Origin: Oscillatoria sp. FACHB-1406 | GTDB taxonomy: Bacteria; Cyanobacteriota; Cyanobacteriia; Cyanobacteriales; Spirulinaceae | Direction: 5' to 3' | DNA: 64,000 nucleotides | Assembly: GCF_014698145.1 (NCBI RefSeq) | Contig: NZ_JACJSM010000010.1 | Location: 62,001 to 126,000 of the forward strand | Shown here: one piece after another, positions 46,405 to 57,838 of the stretch | Position numbering within the stretch: the first letter of the stretch is position 1 | Layout: each line of letters begins with the position of its first letter | Translations under genes and position numbers: made by a program | Notes under the pieces: generated by a model | Told to the model about the DNA's origin: nothing | The model's input: only the letters and a program-made list of their open reading frames with translations | Database searches by the model: none

Positions 46405-47271
46405 GTGAAAGCGTATTCTACCCATAACCCGATCCTAGTCCTCAGTCTAGCCGCGATCGCGGGCTTAGCTCCGGCCATCGCAGTTCGGGCTGAACCCCAA
46501 TCTCCTGCCCTTGCTAGCCCTTCTAGCGAGATGCTTCCCCCAGAACCCGCAACGGGGAGTGCAATTGACCGACAACTGCTGAATGCTGCCGCAGATTTTT
46601 CGACCAGCGATGCCGCCCTCGAGTCGCAATCGACTCTGTTCGCCCAAACCGAACCGCTTGCCCCAGTTAATCCGACTGAATCCCCCGCCGCCGAAGTGCA
46701 GCCCGCACCCGAAACGCCCATCGTCGAAGTTGCGACTTCGGCTGAAGCGTTGCAACTTCCGGCTGTCGAACCGCTGCAATCGCAAATCGTTCAGCGCCGT
46801 TCTACGGAAGACCGTCGCTTGCTGCTGAACGACCCCTACAGCTATATCGGGATTGGTGGAAATATCGGCATCACCGACAGCGGTAACGGCACAACTGAGA
46901 AGGAAACGCCGATTGGTAAGGGTAGTTTTGTTGTCAATGGCAAGATTGGTATCGGTCCATCGTTGTCGCTTCGTCCTGCGATTATTGTCAATAACGATGT
47001 TGCCTTTTTAATCCCGATTACTTACGACTTCAGAATTCCGACCCGCGACCCGTTGGAAGTGTCTCCGTTTATTCCGTTTATTGGGGGAGGATTGGCCGTT
47101 ACTAGCACTGATGACAATCATCTCGGCTTCCTCGTCACGGGTGGCGTGGACTACCGCATCTCGCCCCAGTGGACGGCTAACGGCAGTCTGAATGTGGGTT
47201 TCATGAGCGATACGACCGATATCGGCGTGATTTTAGGGATCGGCTATACGTTCCCCGGTTTTGGTTTTTAA
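46405..47271 (+). CDS. Outer-membrane beta-barrel protein
   Basis: 288 residues from GTG 46405, preceded by GAGGAG. A signal peptide (LVLSLAAIAGLAPAIAVRA) comes first, then a long Pro/Ala/Glu-rich linker to residue ~130. The barrel follows: YIGIGGNIGITD, FVVNGKIGIGPSLSLRPAII, PFIPFIGGGLAVTS, LGFLVTGGVDYRIS and VILGIGYTFPGFGF, alternating hydrophobic strands and ending in an aromatic residue, Phe, as outer-membrane proteins do. Its role is unknown. It converges on psbJ. Confidence 0.8.
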   Translation: MKAYSTHNPILVLSLAAIAGLAPAIAVRAEPQSPALASPSSEMLPPEPATGSAIDRQLLNAAADFSTSDAALESQSTLFAQTEPLAPVNPTESPAAEVQPAPETPIVEVATSAEALQLPAVEPLQSQIVQRRSTEDRRLLLNDPYSYIGIGGNIGITDSGNGTTEKETPIGKGSFVVNGKIGIGPSLSLRPAIIVNNDVAFLIPITYDFRIPTRDPLEVSPFIPFIGGGLAVTSTDDNHLGFLVTGGVDYRISPQWTANGSLNVGFMSDTTDIGVILGIGYTFPGFGF

Positions 47272-47290
47272 AATGACTCTGGCATAAGAC

Positions 47291-47323
47291 AAAGCCGCTG
47301 GCTTCGATGGAAGTCAACGGCTT
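47291..47323. terminator. Hairpin between convergent outer-membrane protein gene and psbJ
   Basis: AAGCCG...TGGCTTC-GATG-GAAGTCA...CGGCTT forms a 14-base-pair stem with one mismatch. On the plus strand GATGTTTTTA follows, giving a short T-run; it probably ends both converging transcripts. Confidence 0.65.
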
Positions 47324-47402
47324 CGATGTTTTTAACTTCTAAGATTGAATTCAGAACGCCGCTGGAAGTTGCTTTCTTTCGTCCTCCAGCGAGTCTAAAT
47401 TA

Positions 47403-47522
47403 TTACATCGCCGAACCTAATCCCGCGTAAGCACCGTAGAAAAACGTTCCAACTACGGTAATTACACCCAAACCAGCGATCGTAGCAACGACCCATAAAG
47501 GAATTCGACCATCTGCAAACAT
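47403..47522 (-). CDS. psbJ: Photosystem II reaction centre protein J
   Basis: 39 residues: it starts [12 protein letters not shown] and has one membrane helix ([21 protein letters not shown]). AGGAGG lies 12 bases before the ATG. PsbJ sits near cytochrome b559 in the thylakoid and influences electron flow at the quinone side. Last gene of psbEFLJ. Confidence 0.95.
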   Translation of the reverse strand: MFADGRIPLWVVATIAGLGVITVVGTFFYGAYAGLGSAM

Positions 47523-47604
47523 ACCAGCGATATCCTCCTAAAATTGCTCCCAAGACAATACAAACTCAATCTTTTCTTTTGGCTCTAACAACTCTTCGGT
47601 AGAG

Positions 47605-47724
47605 TTAGTTAAAGAAGTAACTGGCAAATAAAATACCCAGAACGAAAATGAGCAATAAGCCCAAGAACAGAGATGTTCTGTTTAATTCGACGGGCTGGCG
47701 GTTTGGATTTGGGGTCCGCTCCAT
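47605..47724 (-). CDS. psbL: Photosystem II reaction centre protein L
   Basis: 39 residues with the typical [20 protein letters not shown] start, one membrane helix and the C-terminal FASYFFN. PsbL stabilises the dimer and the QA region. It begins 10 bases after psbF, and an AGGAGAT precedes the ATG. Confidence 0.97.
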   Translation of the reverse strand: MERTPNPNRQPVELNRTSLFLGLLLIFVLGILFASYFFN

Positions 47725-47734
47725 TGAAGATCTC

Positions 47735-47860
47735 CTATCTTTGAATAAACTGCATTGAGGCGATCGCGCCTAAAAAGAATACCGTGGGAATTGCCAAGGT
47801 ATGCACGGCCAACCATCTGACCGTAAAAATCGGGTATGAAACGGGGGTTTGTGTTGCCAT
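47735..47860 (-). CDS. psbF: Cytochrome b559 subunit beta
   Basis: 41 residues. The heme-ligand His is in [12 protein letters not shown] and the chain ends SMQFIQR. It pairs with PsbE to hold the heme of cytochrome b559. It lies 29 bases after psbE. Confidence 0.97.
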   Translation of the reverse strand: MATQTPVSYPIFTVRWLAVHTLAIPTVFFLGAIASMQFIQR

Positions 47861-47889
47861 TTTTCCTGTTCGTTCGCTTGTTAAAAAAT

Positions 47890-48138
47890 TTACTTTTGTA
47901 CGGCTGAGTCGATTTGCGACTTACTCGAAAAACGATCCGTAATTACAGGTGCTTCGACGCGATCCTGGGTAAAGTAGGCATCCGGTCGGGGAGTGCCAAA
48001 CACATCGTAGGCAAGACCCGTACTCACAAATAGCCAGCCCGCTACAAAGAGCATCGGAATCGTGATGCTGTGAATTACCCAATAACGAATGCTAGTAATA
48101 ATATCAGAAAAAGGACGCTCTCCAGTAGTACCTGACAT
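47890..48138 (-). CDS. psbE: Cytochrome b559 subunit alpha
   Basis: 82 residues, full length. It starts [20 protein letters not shown], has the heme-ligand His in [11 protein letters not shown], one membrane helix and the luminal tail ([21 protein letters not shown]). Essential for photosystem II assembly. It lies 81 bases after ycf48. Confidence 0.98.
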   Translation of the reverse strand: MSGTTGERPFSDIITSIRYWVIHSITIPMLFVAGWLFVSTGLAYDVFGTPRPDAYFTQDRVEAPVITDRFSSKSQIDSAVQK

Positions 48139-48219
48139 TGAATGTTCTCCTATTTGTTGACAAAAGTTTGAAACTTGACCGATCCGATCCTATACATTCT
48201 AAGACAAATCGGAATTGAG

Positions 48220-49266
48220 CTAGGAAGAAGTTTTGTTGGCGGCACTCGCTGATGCTGCTTGCGCGCCGACTTGAGGATCGTATTCGAGCAGATAGCCGCG
48301 ATCGCCCAGAATAAACCCTTTTTGCGGATTAATAAAGACGATTTTGTACAAATTCGAGGGAACCGATTCCACCGCTTGGTCTTTCTGCCAGGTCGTTCCC
48401 CCATCCAAACTGACGAGCAAGTTACCGCTGCCGCCCGAAGCCCAAATTTCTTCGGGCGTGCGATAGGCGACATCGAGCAAACCCCAACTGCTTCCGGGTT
48501 CGGGATATTTCGCCTCATCCCAGGTTTCGAGATTGTCTGGGGTTGTAAATTGGAGCAAGCCGCCCCGAGCGACTAACCACTGCCGTCCGTCCGGCGTGAA
48601 ACCCATATTTTGCAAGCGTCGCGAACTGTTCCGCTGGTGGGGAGTCCAGGTTAATTGACCCGGTTCCCAAGTCGAGTAGAAGTTCCCGCGCGAGGACACG
48701 GCGACGTAACCGCCTTCTGAGGAACGCGAGAGATTGCGAACGACACCGACTGCGCCTTGGACGAGCGCTTGCCAGGTTTTTGCGCCATCTTCGGTTTTGT
48801 AGATTGCGCCGACATCGGTGGTCATTTCCGCGCTGTTCGAGCCGAGGGCGAGGATGGAATAAGGCGCGCCGGGAAGTTTAGCACTCAGCCTAATCCGCGA
48901 CCAGGTTGCGCCGCCATCGGTGGTGTGCAACAGAATTGACGGTTTCCCGACAATCCAGCCTTCTTGACCGGAAAAACTGATCGAGGAGAGCATCGCGAGG
49001 TCGTTTTCTTCCAGACTCAATCCTCGCTCGACCCAACTGTTACCGCCATCGTTGGTTTCAAATAGGGTGGATTTGCTACCGACTAACCAACCGTGCTGCG
49101 GATTGTCGGTAAAGGCAACATCGAGCAGTCGGGACTCGGTAGGAAGGGCGATTTCCCGCCAGGGATTAAAACTGGTGTCGGGCAAGTTGCTGCCGCAACT
49201 GGCGCAGAAAAACGCGATCGCGACCAATATGAAGATTTGTTTCAGCGTTTTCATTAAAAAATTCAT
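48220..49266 (-). CDS. ycf48: Photosystem II assembly factor Ycf48 (Hcf136 homologue)
   Basis: 348 residues from the ATG at 49266. The longer frame to 49356 would overlap rubA and is rejected. The N-terminus is a lipoprotein signal ([16 protein letters not shown]) with the lipobox Cys. A seven-bladed propeller of BNR-like repeats follows ([29 protein letters not shown] and similar). Ycf48 binds newly made D1 in the lumen during reaction-centre assembly. It lies between rubA and psbE, the usual order. Confidence 0.96.
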   Translation of the reverse strand: MNFLMKTLKQIFILVAIAFFCASCGSNLPDTSFNPWREIALPTESRLLDVAFTDNPQHGWLVGSKSTLFETNDGGNSWVERGLSLEENDLAMLSSISFSGQEGWIVGKPSILLHTTDGGATWSRIRLSAKLPGAPYSILALGSNSAEMTTDVGAIYKTEDGAKTWQALVQGAVGVVRNLSRSSEGGYVAVSSRGNFYSTWEPGQLTWTPHQRNSSRRLQNMGFTPDGRQWLVARGGLLQFTTPDNLETWDEAKYPEPGSSWGLLDVAYRTPEEIWASGGSGNLLVSLDGGTTWQKDQAVESVPSNLYKIVFINPQKGFILGDRGYLLEYDPQVGAQAASASAANKTSS

Positions 49267-49342
49267 ACGTTCGGACAACGGGGGCAAGGAAAGGTTTAGA
49301 GGTTTATAGGAGGCGGCTAAAATCGCTTTAAGAGTCCGGCCT

Positions 49343-49690
49343 CTAGTGGATAGCATAAAAGCTCATGAAAAATAAGAACCCGATAACTAAACCCCCAAAA
49401 ATGAGCAAATTTTTCTGGCCGGGAGTCATTTGGTTAACCCCGAGGCCGTACTTCAGGTTTTCCTGAAAGCCAGAAGGAGCGCCCTTCGAGCCGATTTCTT
49501 TAAACTGGGTGCGACCTACGCCGCAAACAGGGCAACGCCAAGCGGAGGGTAAATCCTCAAACAGCGTTCCCGGGGCAATACTACTGGTGTTATCCCCTTG
49601 ACTCGGTTCGTAGACATAGCCGCAGGTTAAGCATTCATAGCGCGAAGGCGCTAGCTCGGCTAAGGTTTTCTCTGAGGCTGGCTCGGTCAT
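49343..49690 (-). CDS. rubA: Rubredoxin RubA, membrane-anchored
   Basis: 115 residues. The Fe-binding pairs are CLTCGYVY and CPVCGVG, set in a rubredoxin fold with [17 protein letters not shown]-terminal helix ([21 protein letters not shown]) fixes it to the thylakoid. This form is needed for photosystem II and possibly photosystem I assembly. It is the first gene of rubA-ycf48-psbEFLJ. Confidence 0.95.
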   Translation of the reverse strand: MTEPASEKTLAELAPSRYECLTCGYVYEPSQGDNTSSIAPGTLFEDLPSAWRCPVCGVGRTQFKEIGSKGAPSGFQENLKYGLGVNQMTPGQKNLLIFGGLVIGFLFFMSFYAIH

Positions 49691-51285
<1,595 letters not shown>

Positions 51286-51287
<2 letters not shown>

Positions 51288-51460
51288 TTGATAATGGATA
51301 ATTGATAATGGATAATTGATAACGGATGGTTTAAAGTTTACCTCTATTTCCCAACATTAAAGAGTAGCTTTTCCCGATCTAATTCGTTATCCATTGTCCA
51401 TTGTCTATTATTAATTTCGTTATCCATTATCCATTATCCATTGTCAATTATTAAGTTGAC
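51286..51460. repeat. Two opposed short tandem repeat tracts after sqdB
   Basis: TTGATAATGGATAA units at about 51286-51325 and their complements (TTATCCATTGTCCATT units) at about 51390-51455 flank a 60-base spacer and could fold together. They fill most of the gap before the decarboxylase gene. Confidence 0.7.
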
Positions 51461-51526
51461 ATGACTGATATTGCAAGTTATACCTACTATTATGAATTAG
51501 TAAGATTTCTTAAGTAGAAATACTAT

Positions 51527-53221
51527 ATGGAGAATGTTTCAGGGCAGGGAGCGCTGCCAACGAAGCCGACTCAAGAGCCTTGTTCTGTATATCCTCTCGT
51601 ACCGGGAATTGACTGTCAGCAATTTCAACTGCCAGCAGAAGGGTTAAGCTCCGAGCAGCGCCAGAAGGCGTTAGAGCAATTCTATCAATACTTATCAACT
51701 CAGCGATCTCACTTCCTAGGCTACCAACTCAACCAGCAGCTTGACTACGAAGAAGATATTAGTAATTATCTCAACTTTCAGATTAATAATATTGGCGATC
51801 CCTTTGAGAGCGGTTTTCTCACTACTAACACCAAAGTTATGGAGCGTGCCGTTCTCGACTACTATGCTTCCTTATGGAACGCTCGCTGGCCTCACAATAG
51901 ACAAGAGCTTGAGTCTTATTGGGGTTACTTGCTAACAATGGGTTCCTCAGAGGGCAATCTGTACGGGTTGTGGAATGCGCGGGATTATTTAGCGGGAAAA
52001 ATGCTACTTGAAGAACCGGGCTGCGAAGAAAAGGCAAAACAAGCGAGTCTTAATGGCAATTCGCGATCGGTGCAACGCCGCCTTATCTTTCAGCAGGCTA
52101 GCGTCCCCGAAAAAAATCCCAATGCTTACGCGCCTGTCGCTTTTTATTCAGAAGATACTCACTACTCGATTGTTAAAGGAATTCGAGTTCTCAACATTTC
52201 AACTTTTAACGAGATCGGTAGCGGAAAAATTGACTGCCCGTTGAAGTTTCCTGCCGATTATCCGGATGGCTTTTCCGAGCAATACATCGACGAAAATGGT
52301 TGGCCTCTAGAAGTTCCTTCTAACACAGAGGGTCAAATTTACATTCCCGCACTCGTCAAATTGGTTGAATGCTTTGCAAGTCAGGGCTACCCAATTTTAG
52401 TAAATTTCAACTACGGCACGACGTTTAAAGGAGCCTACGATGATGTGGAGGCAGCCGGTCTGGCGCTAATGCCGATTTTCAAGAAATACGGTCTTGACGA
52501 GCGGAAAATCGAGTACAGTCCAGAGCGTTATGACACGCGCAACGGCTTTTGGTTTCACGTAGATGCAGCCCTCGGCGGTACATATATGCCTTTTATCGAG
52601 ATGGCTTGCAATGACAAAAAGATAGACCGACGCGGGCCTAATTTTGATTTTCGCTTGCCCTTCGTCCACTCGATTGTCGCTAGCGGACACCAGTGGAATG
52701 GCGCGCCTTGGCCGTGCGGAATTTATATGACCAAGGTCAAGTTTCAATTGAATCCACCCGATAAGGCGGAATATTTAGGTTCTCTCGATACGACTTTCGC
52801 GGGTTCTCGCAACGGTTTTTCTGCGATGATTCTCTGGGATTATCTTGCTAAAAATTCCCACTCAGCCCAGATAGAAAAAGCCCTTCGCGCCCAGAAAATG
52901 GCAGAATATGCTTGCGATCGCCTCCAGAACCTCGAACGGCAGTTAACAAAGGACTTGTGGGTCGATCGCACTTCCCTAGCCCTTGCCGTGCGCTTCAAAC
53001 GTCCTAACGATCGCATTGTATTCAAATATTCCCTGTCCTGCGCAACTTTATATGTTAACGGGGAGAAGCGAATGTACGCCCACATTTTTACGATGCCTCA
53101 CGTTACCGAGAAATTAATCGAGGAACTGATTGAAGATTTAAGTCAACCTGGAGCCTTTTATGAGCCTGAAGAGGTATGCCAAGCAGACACAGAAAGTGTT
53201 ATATCTGAAATGAACGCTTGA
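51527..53221 (+). CDS. Group II PLP decarboxylase homologue with Gln at the PLP-lysine position
   Basis: 564 residues. The fold is that of histidine/glutamate-type decarboxylases: FHVDAALGG with the pyridine-binding Asp346, and SLDTTFAGSRNGFSAMILW, as in bacterial histidine decarboxylase. The PLP motif, normally S-x-x-G-H-K, reads VASGHQWNGAPWPCG: codon CAG (Gln389) stands where the Schiff-base Lys belongs. The rest of the chain looks intact and under selection. Either activity is lost or altered, or this is a non-catalytic paralogue. It stands alone after a repeat-filled gap. Confidence 0.85.
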   Translation: MENVSGQGALPTKPTQEPCSVYPLVPGIDCQQFQLPAEGLSSEQRQKALEQFYQYLSTQRSHFLGYQLNQQLDYEEDISNYLNFQINNIGDPFESGFLTTNTKVMERAVLDYYASLWNARWPHNRQELESYWGYLLTMGSSEGNLYGLWNARDYLAGKMLLEEPGCEEKAKQASLNGNSRSVQRRLIFQQASVPEKNPNAYAPVAFYSEDTHYSIVKGIRVLNISTFNEIGSGKIDCPLKFPADYPDGFSEQYIDENGWPLEVPSNTEGQIYIPALVKLVECFASQGYPILVNFNYGTTFKGAYDDVEAAGLALMPIFKKYGLDERKIEYSPERYDTRNGFWFHVDAALGGTYMPFIEMACNDKKIDRRGPNFDFRLPFVHSIVASGHQWNGAPWPCGIYMTKVKFQLNPPDKAEYLGSLDTTFAGSRNGFSAMILWDYLAKNSHSAQIEKALRAQKMAEYACDRLQNLERQLTKDLWVDRTSLALAVRFKRPNDRIVFKYSLSCATLYVNGEKRMYAHIFTMPHVTEKLIEELIEDLSQPGAFYEPEEVCQADTESVISEMNA

Positions 53222-53342
53222 AAATGGGTTTGTGGACTTCAGACTGGGCGCGGCTTTAAATCGTTGCTTTCAGCTTTGGTTGAGGGTTGCATTTGCTAAA
53301 ATATTTTTTTGCCCCTCTTGAAGACTTCAATGTCTGCCGACG

Positions 53343-56300
53343 ATGTTGTCTCAACATTTAAAAAAGATTGTTACTAAAATTTATCGAGCGATTGCTGCTT
53401 TTGGGTCGAAGTCCTCCCCCACTGAATTTTCTCGATTTAAAGGCTCGCTGACCCGCGAAACCTTAATTAAAATGACCCTGTGGATCGCTACGATTGTTCT
53501 AATCTCAACGGCAATTAGTTATTTGCACTTAATTGCACACTTAGAATCGCAAACCCTGGGACAATTGGAAAAATATATCGTGCAGCGAGGACAGCGAGAA
53601 AGTGCGCTTTTTCAACTCGCCCAAGATAACCATGCGACTTTTAAAAGTGAATTTCTGGCTCGACTCAAAGAACTCGGAAACACCGATCCGCAAGAAAGAT
53701 TCGAGCAACTCTTTGAAACGCGAGCCGATGGAACAACTCGCCTGCGTCCGGAATATTTCTACGGTCAGAAAACCGCAGATGGCGCGATTGAAAAAAATAC
53801 CTCTGGCATCATTGGCAAAAATGTGAAGATTACCCCCGATCTGCGCCGTCGAATGGTTGTAGCTTACGATTTGATAAACAGCTACGGCCCAGCTTGGAAC
53901 AATCGCTTTGTCAACCTCTACGTTTCCACACCTGAGAATATTAATATCGTTCGTTGGCCGGAAACACCTTGGGGATTAGATGCTGAGTCTGACATCGATA
54001 TGACTCAAGAAGAATGGGTTTATGTAGCAGATTTTAAACACAATCCCAGCCGCAAAACTGCATGGACGGGCTTATATTACGATGAGGTCGCAAAAGACTT
54101 CATGGTTTCTAGTGAAACGCCCGTCGATCTCAACAACCGCCATTTAATTACTGTCGGACACGATATTTTAGTTAACGAACTGTTCGATCGCGCCATTAAC
54201 GAGCGCCTCCCTGGAGCCTACAATCTAATTTTTCGCGAAGATGGCCGTCTAATTGTTCATCGGGAACGCATGGCCCAAATTAAAAAACAAGGAGGCTTGT
54301 TCAATATTTCGGCTTCTGGCGATACTCACCTGCAAAACATCTTTAATTTAGTCAAAAACGCGCCCTCAAATAAAATTGTACTCGAAAATACTCAAAATAG
54401 AGAATATTTAGCCATCACTCGACTTGCCGGACCGAATTGGTATTTTGTAACGGTTTATCCTAAAAAACTACTGTTAAAGTTGGCGGAAGATACGGCACGC
54501 TTTATTCTGCTGCTGGGCGGGCTTTCCTTACTCGTAGAAATTACCGTCCTATTTTTTGTTTTGCAACAGCAAGTCGCTCAACCTTTAAAAAAATTGATTC
54601 GAGCCACCGAGAAAGTTTCAGCAGGCAACTTTGATACTCAACTCAGGATTGGCAGAGAGGACGAACTCGGTCGTTTGGCTTATTCTTTTAATATCATGGT
54701 TCGAGAAGTCCAAACTCGCGAAACCAGCCTACAAGAAGCGAACAAGCTTAAAGATGAATTCCTAGCCAATACCTCCCACGAATTGCGCACGCCTCTTAAT
54801 GGCATCATCGGTTTGGCTGAATCGCTTGCGGACGGCGTAACCGGGGAGTTACCGGCTGCAACTCGTTTCAATCTGGCAATGATTATTTCGAGCGGCCGCC
54901 GTTTAGCCAGTTTAGTTAACGATATTTTAGACTTTTCTAAACTGCGCCACAAAAATCTAGAGTTGCAACTCAAATCTGTCGATTTGCGATCGCTTGTTGA
55001 GGTCGTGATTACTTTGAGTCAGCCCCTCGTTGCGGATAAGGACGTAAAACTGGTCAATGCTATTCCGGAGACTCTTCCTCCGGCTAATGCTGATGAAAAC
55101 CGCCTGCAACAAATTTTCTACAATTTGATCGGCAATGGGATTAAGTTTACTGACAGTGGGACGGTAGAGTTTTCAGCAGCAATTGTCGAGTGCAACCCCT
55201 TATCGAAAAATGGATTTAAAGGAGTTGAAAATGAGCCAGAGAACGAAAAAAGACAACTAGCAGTTACGGTTTCTGATACCGGAATTGGTATCTCAGAAGA
55301 CAAATTCGATCGCATCTTTGAATCTTTTGAGCAAGCTGAAGGTTCGACCGCGAGAGAATATGGCGGCACGGGTTTAGGACTCGCCGTTACCAAGCAACTC
55401 GTCGAACTTCACGGAGGAACAATTACAGTTAAGTCGGAGGTCGGGAAAGGCTCTCAATTTATTTTAACTTTACCGATCGCGCGCAGTTCTGCCGAACAAA
55501 GTCAATTTATTGAGCCAATATCTAGAAGCGAAAATCCGATTTCGCTAGCAGCGTCAGAGGGAATAGAGCGCCAAGACGCGATCGCGGGAAACGAATCTAA
55601 TATTAAAATCTTAATCGTCGATGACGAACCGATCAATCGTCAAGTTTTACTCAACAATCTTTCTTTATATGGTTATGCGATTACTCAAGCCAGTAACGGC
55701 CCGGAAGCGATCGCGATCGTCGAACGCGGTTTAAAACCCGATGCCATTCTCCTTGATGTCATGATGCCCAAAATGACGGGCTACGAAGTGACGAAAAAAC
55801 TGCGAGAACGCTTCCCCGCCACCGAACTGCCGATTTTGCTGCTGACGGCTAAAACTCAAGTTCAAGATATTGTGATGGGCTTGAATATCGGGGCGAACGA
55901 CTATTTAGAAAAACCGATCGCGAAAGATGAATTGATCGCTCGCATCCGCACTCAAATTAATATGCGGCGCTTGAGAACGGAAAACTTGCGGATGAGTGCC
56001 GAACTCGAGGTTGCAAAGCAACTGCAACAAATGGTACTTCCTAAACCCAAAGAACTTCAAGCGGTTGAAGGTTTAGAAATTGCGGGTTTTATGCAACCCG
56101 CCGATGAAGTGGGGGGAGACTACTACGATGTCTTGCCCTACGATGGCGGCGTAAAAATTGCGATCGGCGATGTCACCGGACACGGTTTAGAAAGCGGCGT
56201 GTTGATGATTATGGCGCAAACTGCGGTGCGAAATCTTCAGCAAAGCGGTCAACGCGATCCCGTCAAATTCTTGGATGTCCTTAACCGCACGCTTTATGCC

Positions 56301-56732
56301 AACATCGAGCGCATGAACGCGGGCAAAAGTATGACTTTATCCATCTTAGATTATCGAGATGGCACGTTGATGTTAAGCGGTCAACATGAGGAATTAATTG
56401 TCACGCGAGCGGAAGGAACTTTGGAGTGTATCGATACGATCGATCTGGGATTTCCGCTGGCGTTGGAAGAAAATATTGCTGATTTTGTGGCGCAAGAGCG
56501 AGTGCAGTTAAATGCAGAAGATGTGGCGGTTTTATATACCGATGGAATTACGGAAGCTTTCAACAGCGATCGCGTACAATACGGATTAGAAAGATTATGC
56601 GACTTAGTGCGGGAAAATCGTTCGTTATCGGCAGAAGGGATCTGTCGTGCGGTTATTGAGGACGTGCGACGGCATATCGGCAAGGAGAAGGTTTTCGACG
56701 ATATTACGTTGGTAGTGCTGAAACAAAAGTAA
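53343..56732 (+). CDS. Hybrid sensor: Cache-HAMP-histidine kinase-receiver-PP2C phosphatase
   Basis: 1129 residues. TM1 (WIATIVLISTAISYLHLI) is near residue 45. A large periplasmic Cache-type sensor lies at ~65-390. TM2 (FILLLGGLSLLVEITVLFFVL) and HAMP follow. The H-box NTSHELRTPLNG has His479, with HATPase N, G1 (DTGIGISED) and G2 (GGTGLGLAV) boxes. The receiver ILIVDDEPINRQVL has phospho-Asp805 in ILLDVMMPKMTG. The C-terminal SpoIIE/PP2C domain has EVGGDYYDV and AIGDVTGHGLESG. The chain puts a Ser/Thr phosphatase under its own receiver, as RsbU-type pathways do in several proteins. Its target is unknown. Confidence 0.92.
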   Translation: MLSQHLKKIVTKIYRAIAAFGSKSSPTEFSRFKGSLTRETLIKMTLWIATIVLISTAISYLHLIAHLESQTLGQLEKYIVQRGQRESALFQLAQDNHATFKSEFLARLKELGNTDPQERFEQLFETRADGTTRLRPEYFYGQKTADGAIEKNTSGIIGKNVKITPDLRRRMVVAYDLINSYGPAWNNRFVNLYVSTPENINIVRWPETPWGLDAESDIDMTQEEWVYVADFKHNPSRKTAWTGLYYDEVAKDFMVSSETPVDLNNRHLITVGHDILVNELFDRAINERLPGAYNLIFREDGRLIVHRERMAQIKKQGGLFNISASGDTHLQNIFNLVKNAPSNKIVLENTQNREYLAITRLAGPNWYFVTVYPKKLLLKLAEDTARFILLLGGLSLLVEITVLFFVLQQQVAQPLKKLIRATEKVSAGNFDTQLRIGREDELGRLAYSFNIMVREVQTRETSLQEANKLKDEFLANTSHELRTPLNGIIGLAESLADGVTGELPAATRFNLAMIISSGRRLASLVNDILDFSKLRHKNLELQLKSVDLRSLVEVVITLSQPLVADKDVKLVNAIPETLPPANADENRLQQIFYNLIGNGIKFTDSGTVEFSAAIVECNPLSKNGFKGVENEPENEKRQLAVTVSDTGIGISEDKFDRIFESFEQAEGSTAREYGGTGLGLAVTKQLVELHGGTITVKSEVGKGSQFILTLPIARSSAEQSQFIEPISRSENPISLAASEGIERQDAIAGNESNIKILIVDDEPINRQVLLNNLSLYGYAITQASNGPEAIAIVERGLKPDAILLDVMMPKMTGYEVTKKLRERFPATELPILLLTAKTQVQDIVMGLNIGANDYLEKPIAKDELIARIRTQINMRRLRTENLRMSAELEVAKQLQQMVLPKPKELQAVEGLEIAGFMQPADEVGGDYYDVLPYDGGVKIAIGDVTGHGLESGVLMIMAQTAVRNLQQSGQRDPVKFLDVLNRTLYANIERMNAGKSMTLSILDYRDGTLMLSGQHEELIVTRAEGTLECIDTIDLGFPLALEENIADFVAQERVQLNAEDVAVLYTDGITEAFNSDRVQYGLERLCDLVRENRSLSAEGICRAVIEDVRRHIGKEKVFDDITLVVLKQK

Positions 56733-56804
56733 TAGTGAATAGGAGAGGGGAGAAAGAACAGTAAAATGGGAGCTTCGGCTTCTAATGCACATTAGGCGTA
56801 ATTC

Positions 56805-56840
56805 GTTATCAATTGTCCATTATCCATTGTCAATTATTAA
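56805..56840. repeat. Short tandem repeat tract between convergent genes
   Basis: TTATCAATTGTCCATTATCC-type heptamers fill the space just before the end of the convergent gene at 56841. Confidence 0.65.
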
Positions 56841-57731
56841 TTATTCCTGCTGTTCGATAACGCCGACCAACGATTGCAAGTCAAAATCGCGATCGCGCCC
56901 GCTCAAACAAATGCCGGAACTTACCACAGTAAGGTCGTTTTTGTCAACTGCTGAAGCATGACGCTCGCCGTCCGCTGTTGTCCATTCTACCTGCCAGAAA
57001 TCGCCGCGATCGCGAAAACCCTGCAACTCGCCCCCACCCTGTCGCAGCGCCGAACGCAACCGTTCCTCCTCCCGTTGCGCGCCTCGGCGGGTTCGAGGGG
57101 GCGGAACTTGTCGCCCTTCCCGTTGCTGCTGTCGCCGCCGTTCCCGCCCCGCCTCCGTTTGCTGCCAAGCCAAATCGTAAACCGCCCGCATTTCCGGAGT
57201 CATCCCCCCGAAGCGCGCCGCCTCCGGTTCAACTCCCGACTGCAACATCTCTCGCAGGCGTTCTGTGGGTTGCGGATCTGCACGGCGATCGCTATCCTCA
57301 AACCAGCATACTCCCCCATCCACCCGCGCCACAATCGGCTCGAACTGTCCCCCTTCCGTCACTAAATGCACTGCCAGCGGTTTAACCGCCCCGAAGCGCT
57401 GTCGCACGTCCGATTCATTCGCCGGATACGCCAACCAGCTTTGTCCCGGCAACGGATAGCTTAAACATAAACGCAACGGCGGCAACAATTGCAGATATTC
57501 CGCCAATTGTGGCAGCGTCGGTTCGTCCACAACGCGCGCTACCTGAAGATTTAACGGCTTAAAAATTCCCCAGCCCTCAAAATCCGTCGGTTCCGCGACA
57601 AAAGTCCGCACCATCTTTGCTACCGACGCGCGCACCTTTCCCCCGCGCGTGCAAGGCGCGAGAAATTCGGTTTCGTAAAGTTGCGCTTCCTCCGCCGCCA
57701 ATTTTCCCAATAATTTATGAATATCTGTCAT
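56841..57731 (-). CDS. Protein of unknown function with an Arg/Gln-rich helical segment
   Basis: 296 residues from the ATG at 57731; the frame to 57833 is less likely. No signal peptide and no membrane segment. The N-terminal half is globular (DIHKLLGKLAAEEAQLYETEFLAPC, then GWGIFKPLNLQVARV, LRLCLSYPLPGQSWLAYPANESD). A highly charged stretch EAGRERRRQQQREGRQVPPPRTRRG follows. The tail may be a small domain that binds a ligand (DFWQVEWTTADGERHAS). I recognise no family. Confidence 0.65.
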   Translation of the reverse strand: MTDIHKLLGKLAAEEAQLYETEFLAPCTRGGKVRASVAKMVRTFVAEPTDFEGWGIFKPLNLQVARVVDEPTLPQLAEYLQLLPPLRLCLSYPLPGQSWLAYPANESDVRQRFGAVKPLAVHLVTEGGQFEPIVARVDGGVCWFEDSDRRADPQPTERLREMLQSGVEPEAARFGGMTPEMRAVYDLAWQQTEAGRERRRQQQREGRQVPPPRTRRGAQREEERLRSALRQGGGELQGFRDRGDFWQVEWTTADGERHASAVDKNDLTVVSSGICLSGRDRDFDLQSLVGVIEQQE

Positions 57732-57838
57732 GACGAACGATAAGTTTTTGCTAAAAGAGGTATTTTTGAGGGGTATGTTTAACCCCATAAGTGTTAACTT
57801 ATACCAGATCGATGTGAAGCTGCATAGAATCAAAAGTA

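Noticed and set aside
47523-47604. Extra small photosystem gene between psbL and psbJ
   Set aside because: No open frame with a membrane helix is present; the gap is an untranslated spacer with the psbJ ribosome-binding site.
56958-57385. Two 135-codon plus-strand frames within the unknown gene at 56841-57731
   Set aside because: Both overlap each other and the minus-strand frame. I kept the minus-strand gene because of its globular N-terminal half and clean ATG, though its family is unknown.
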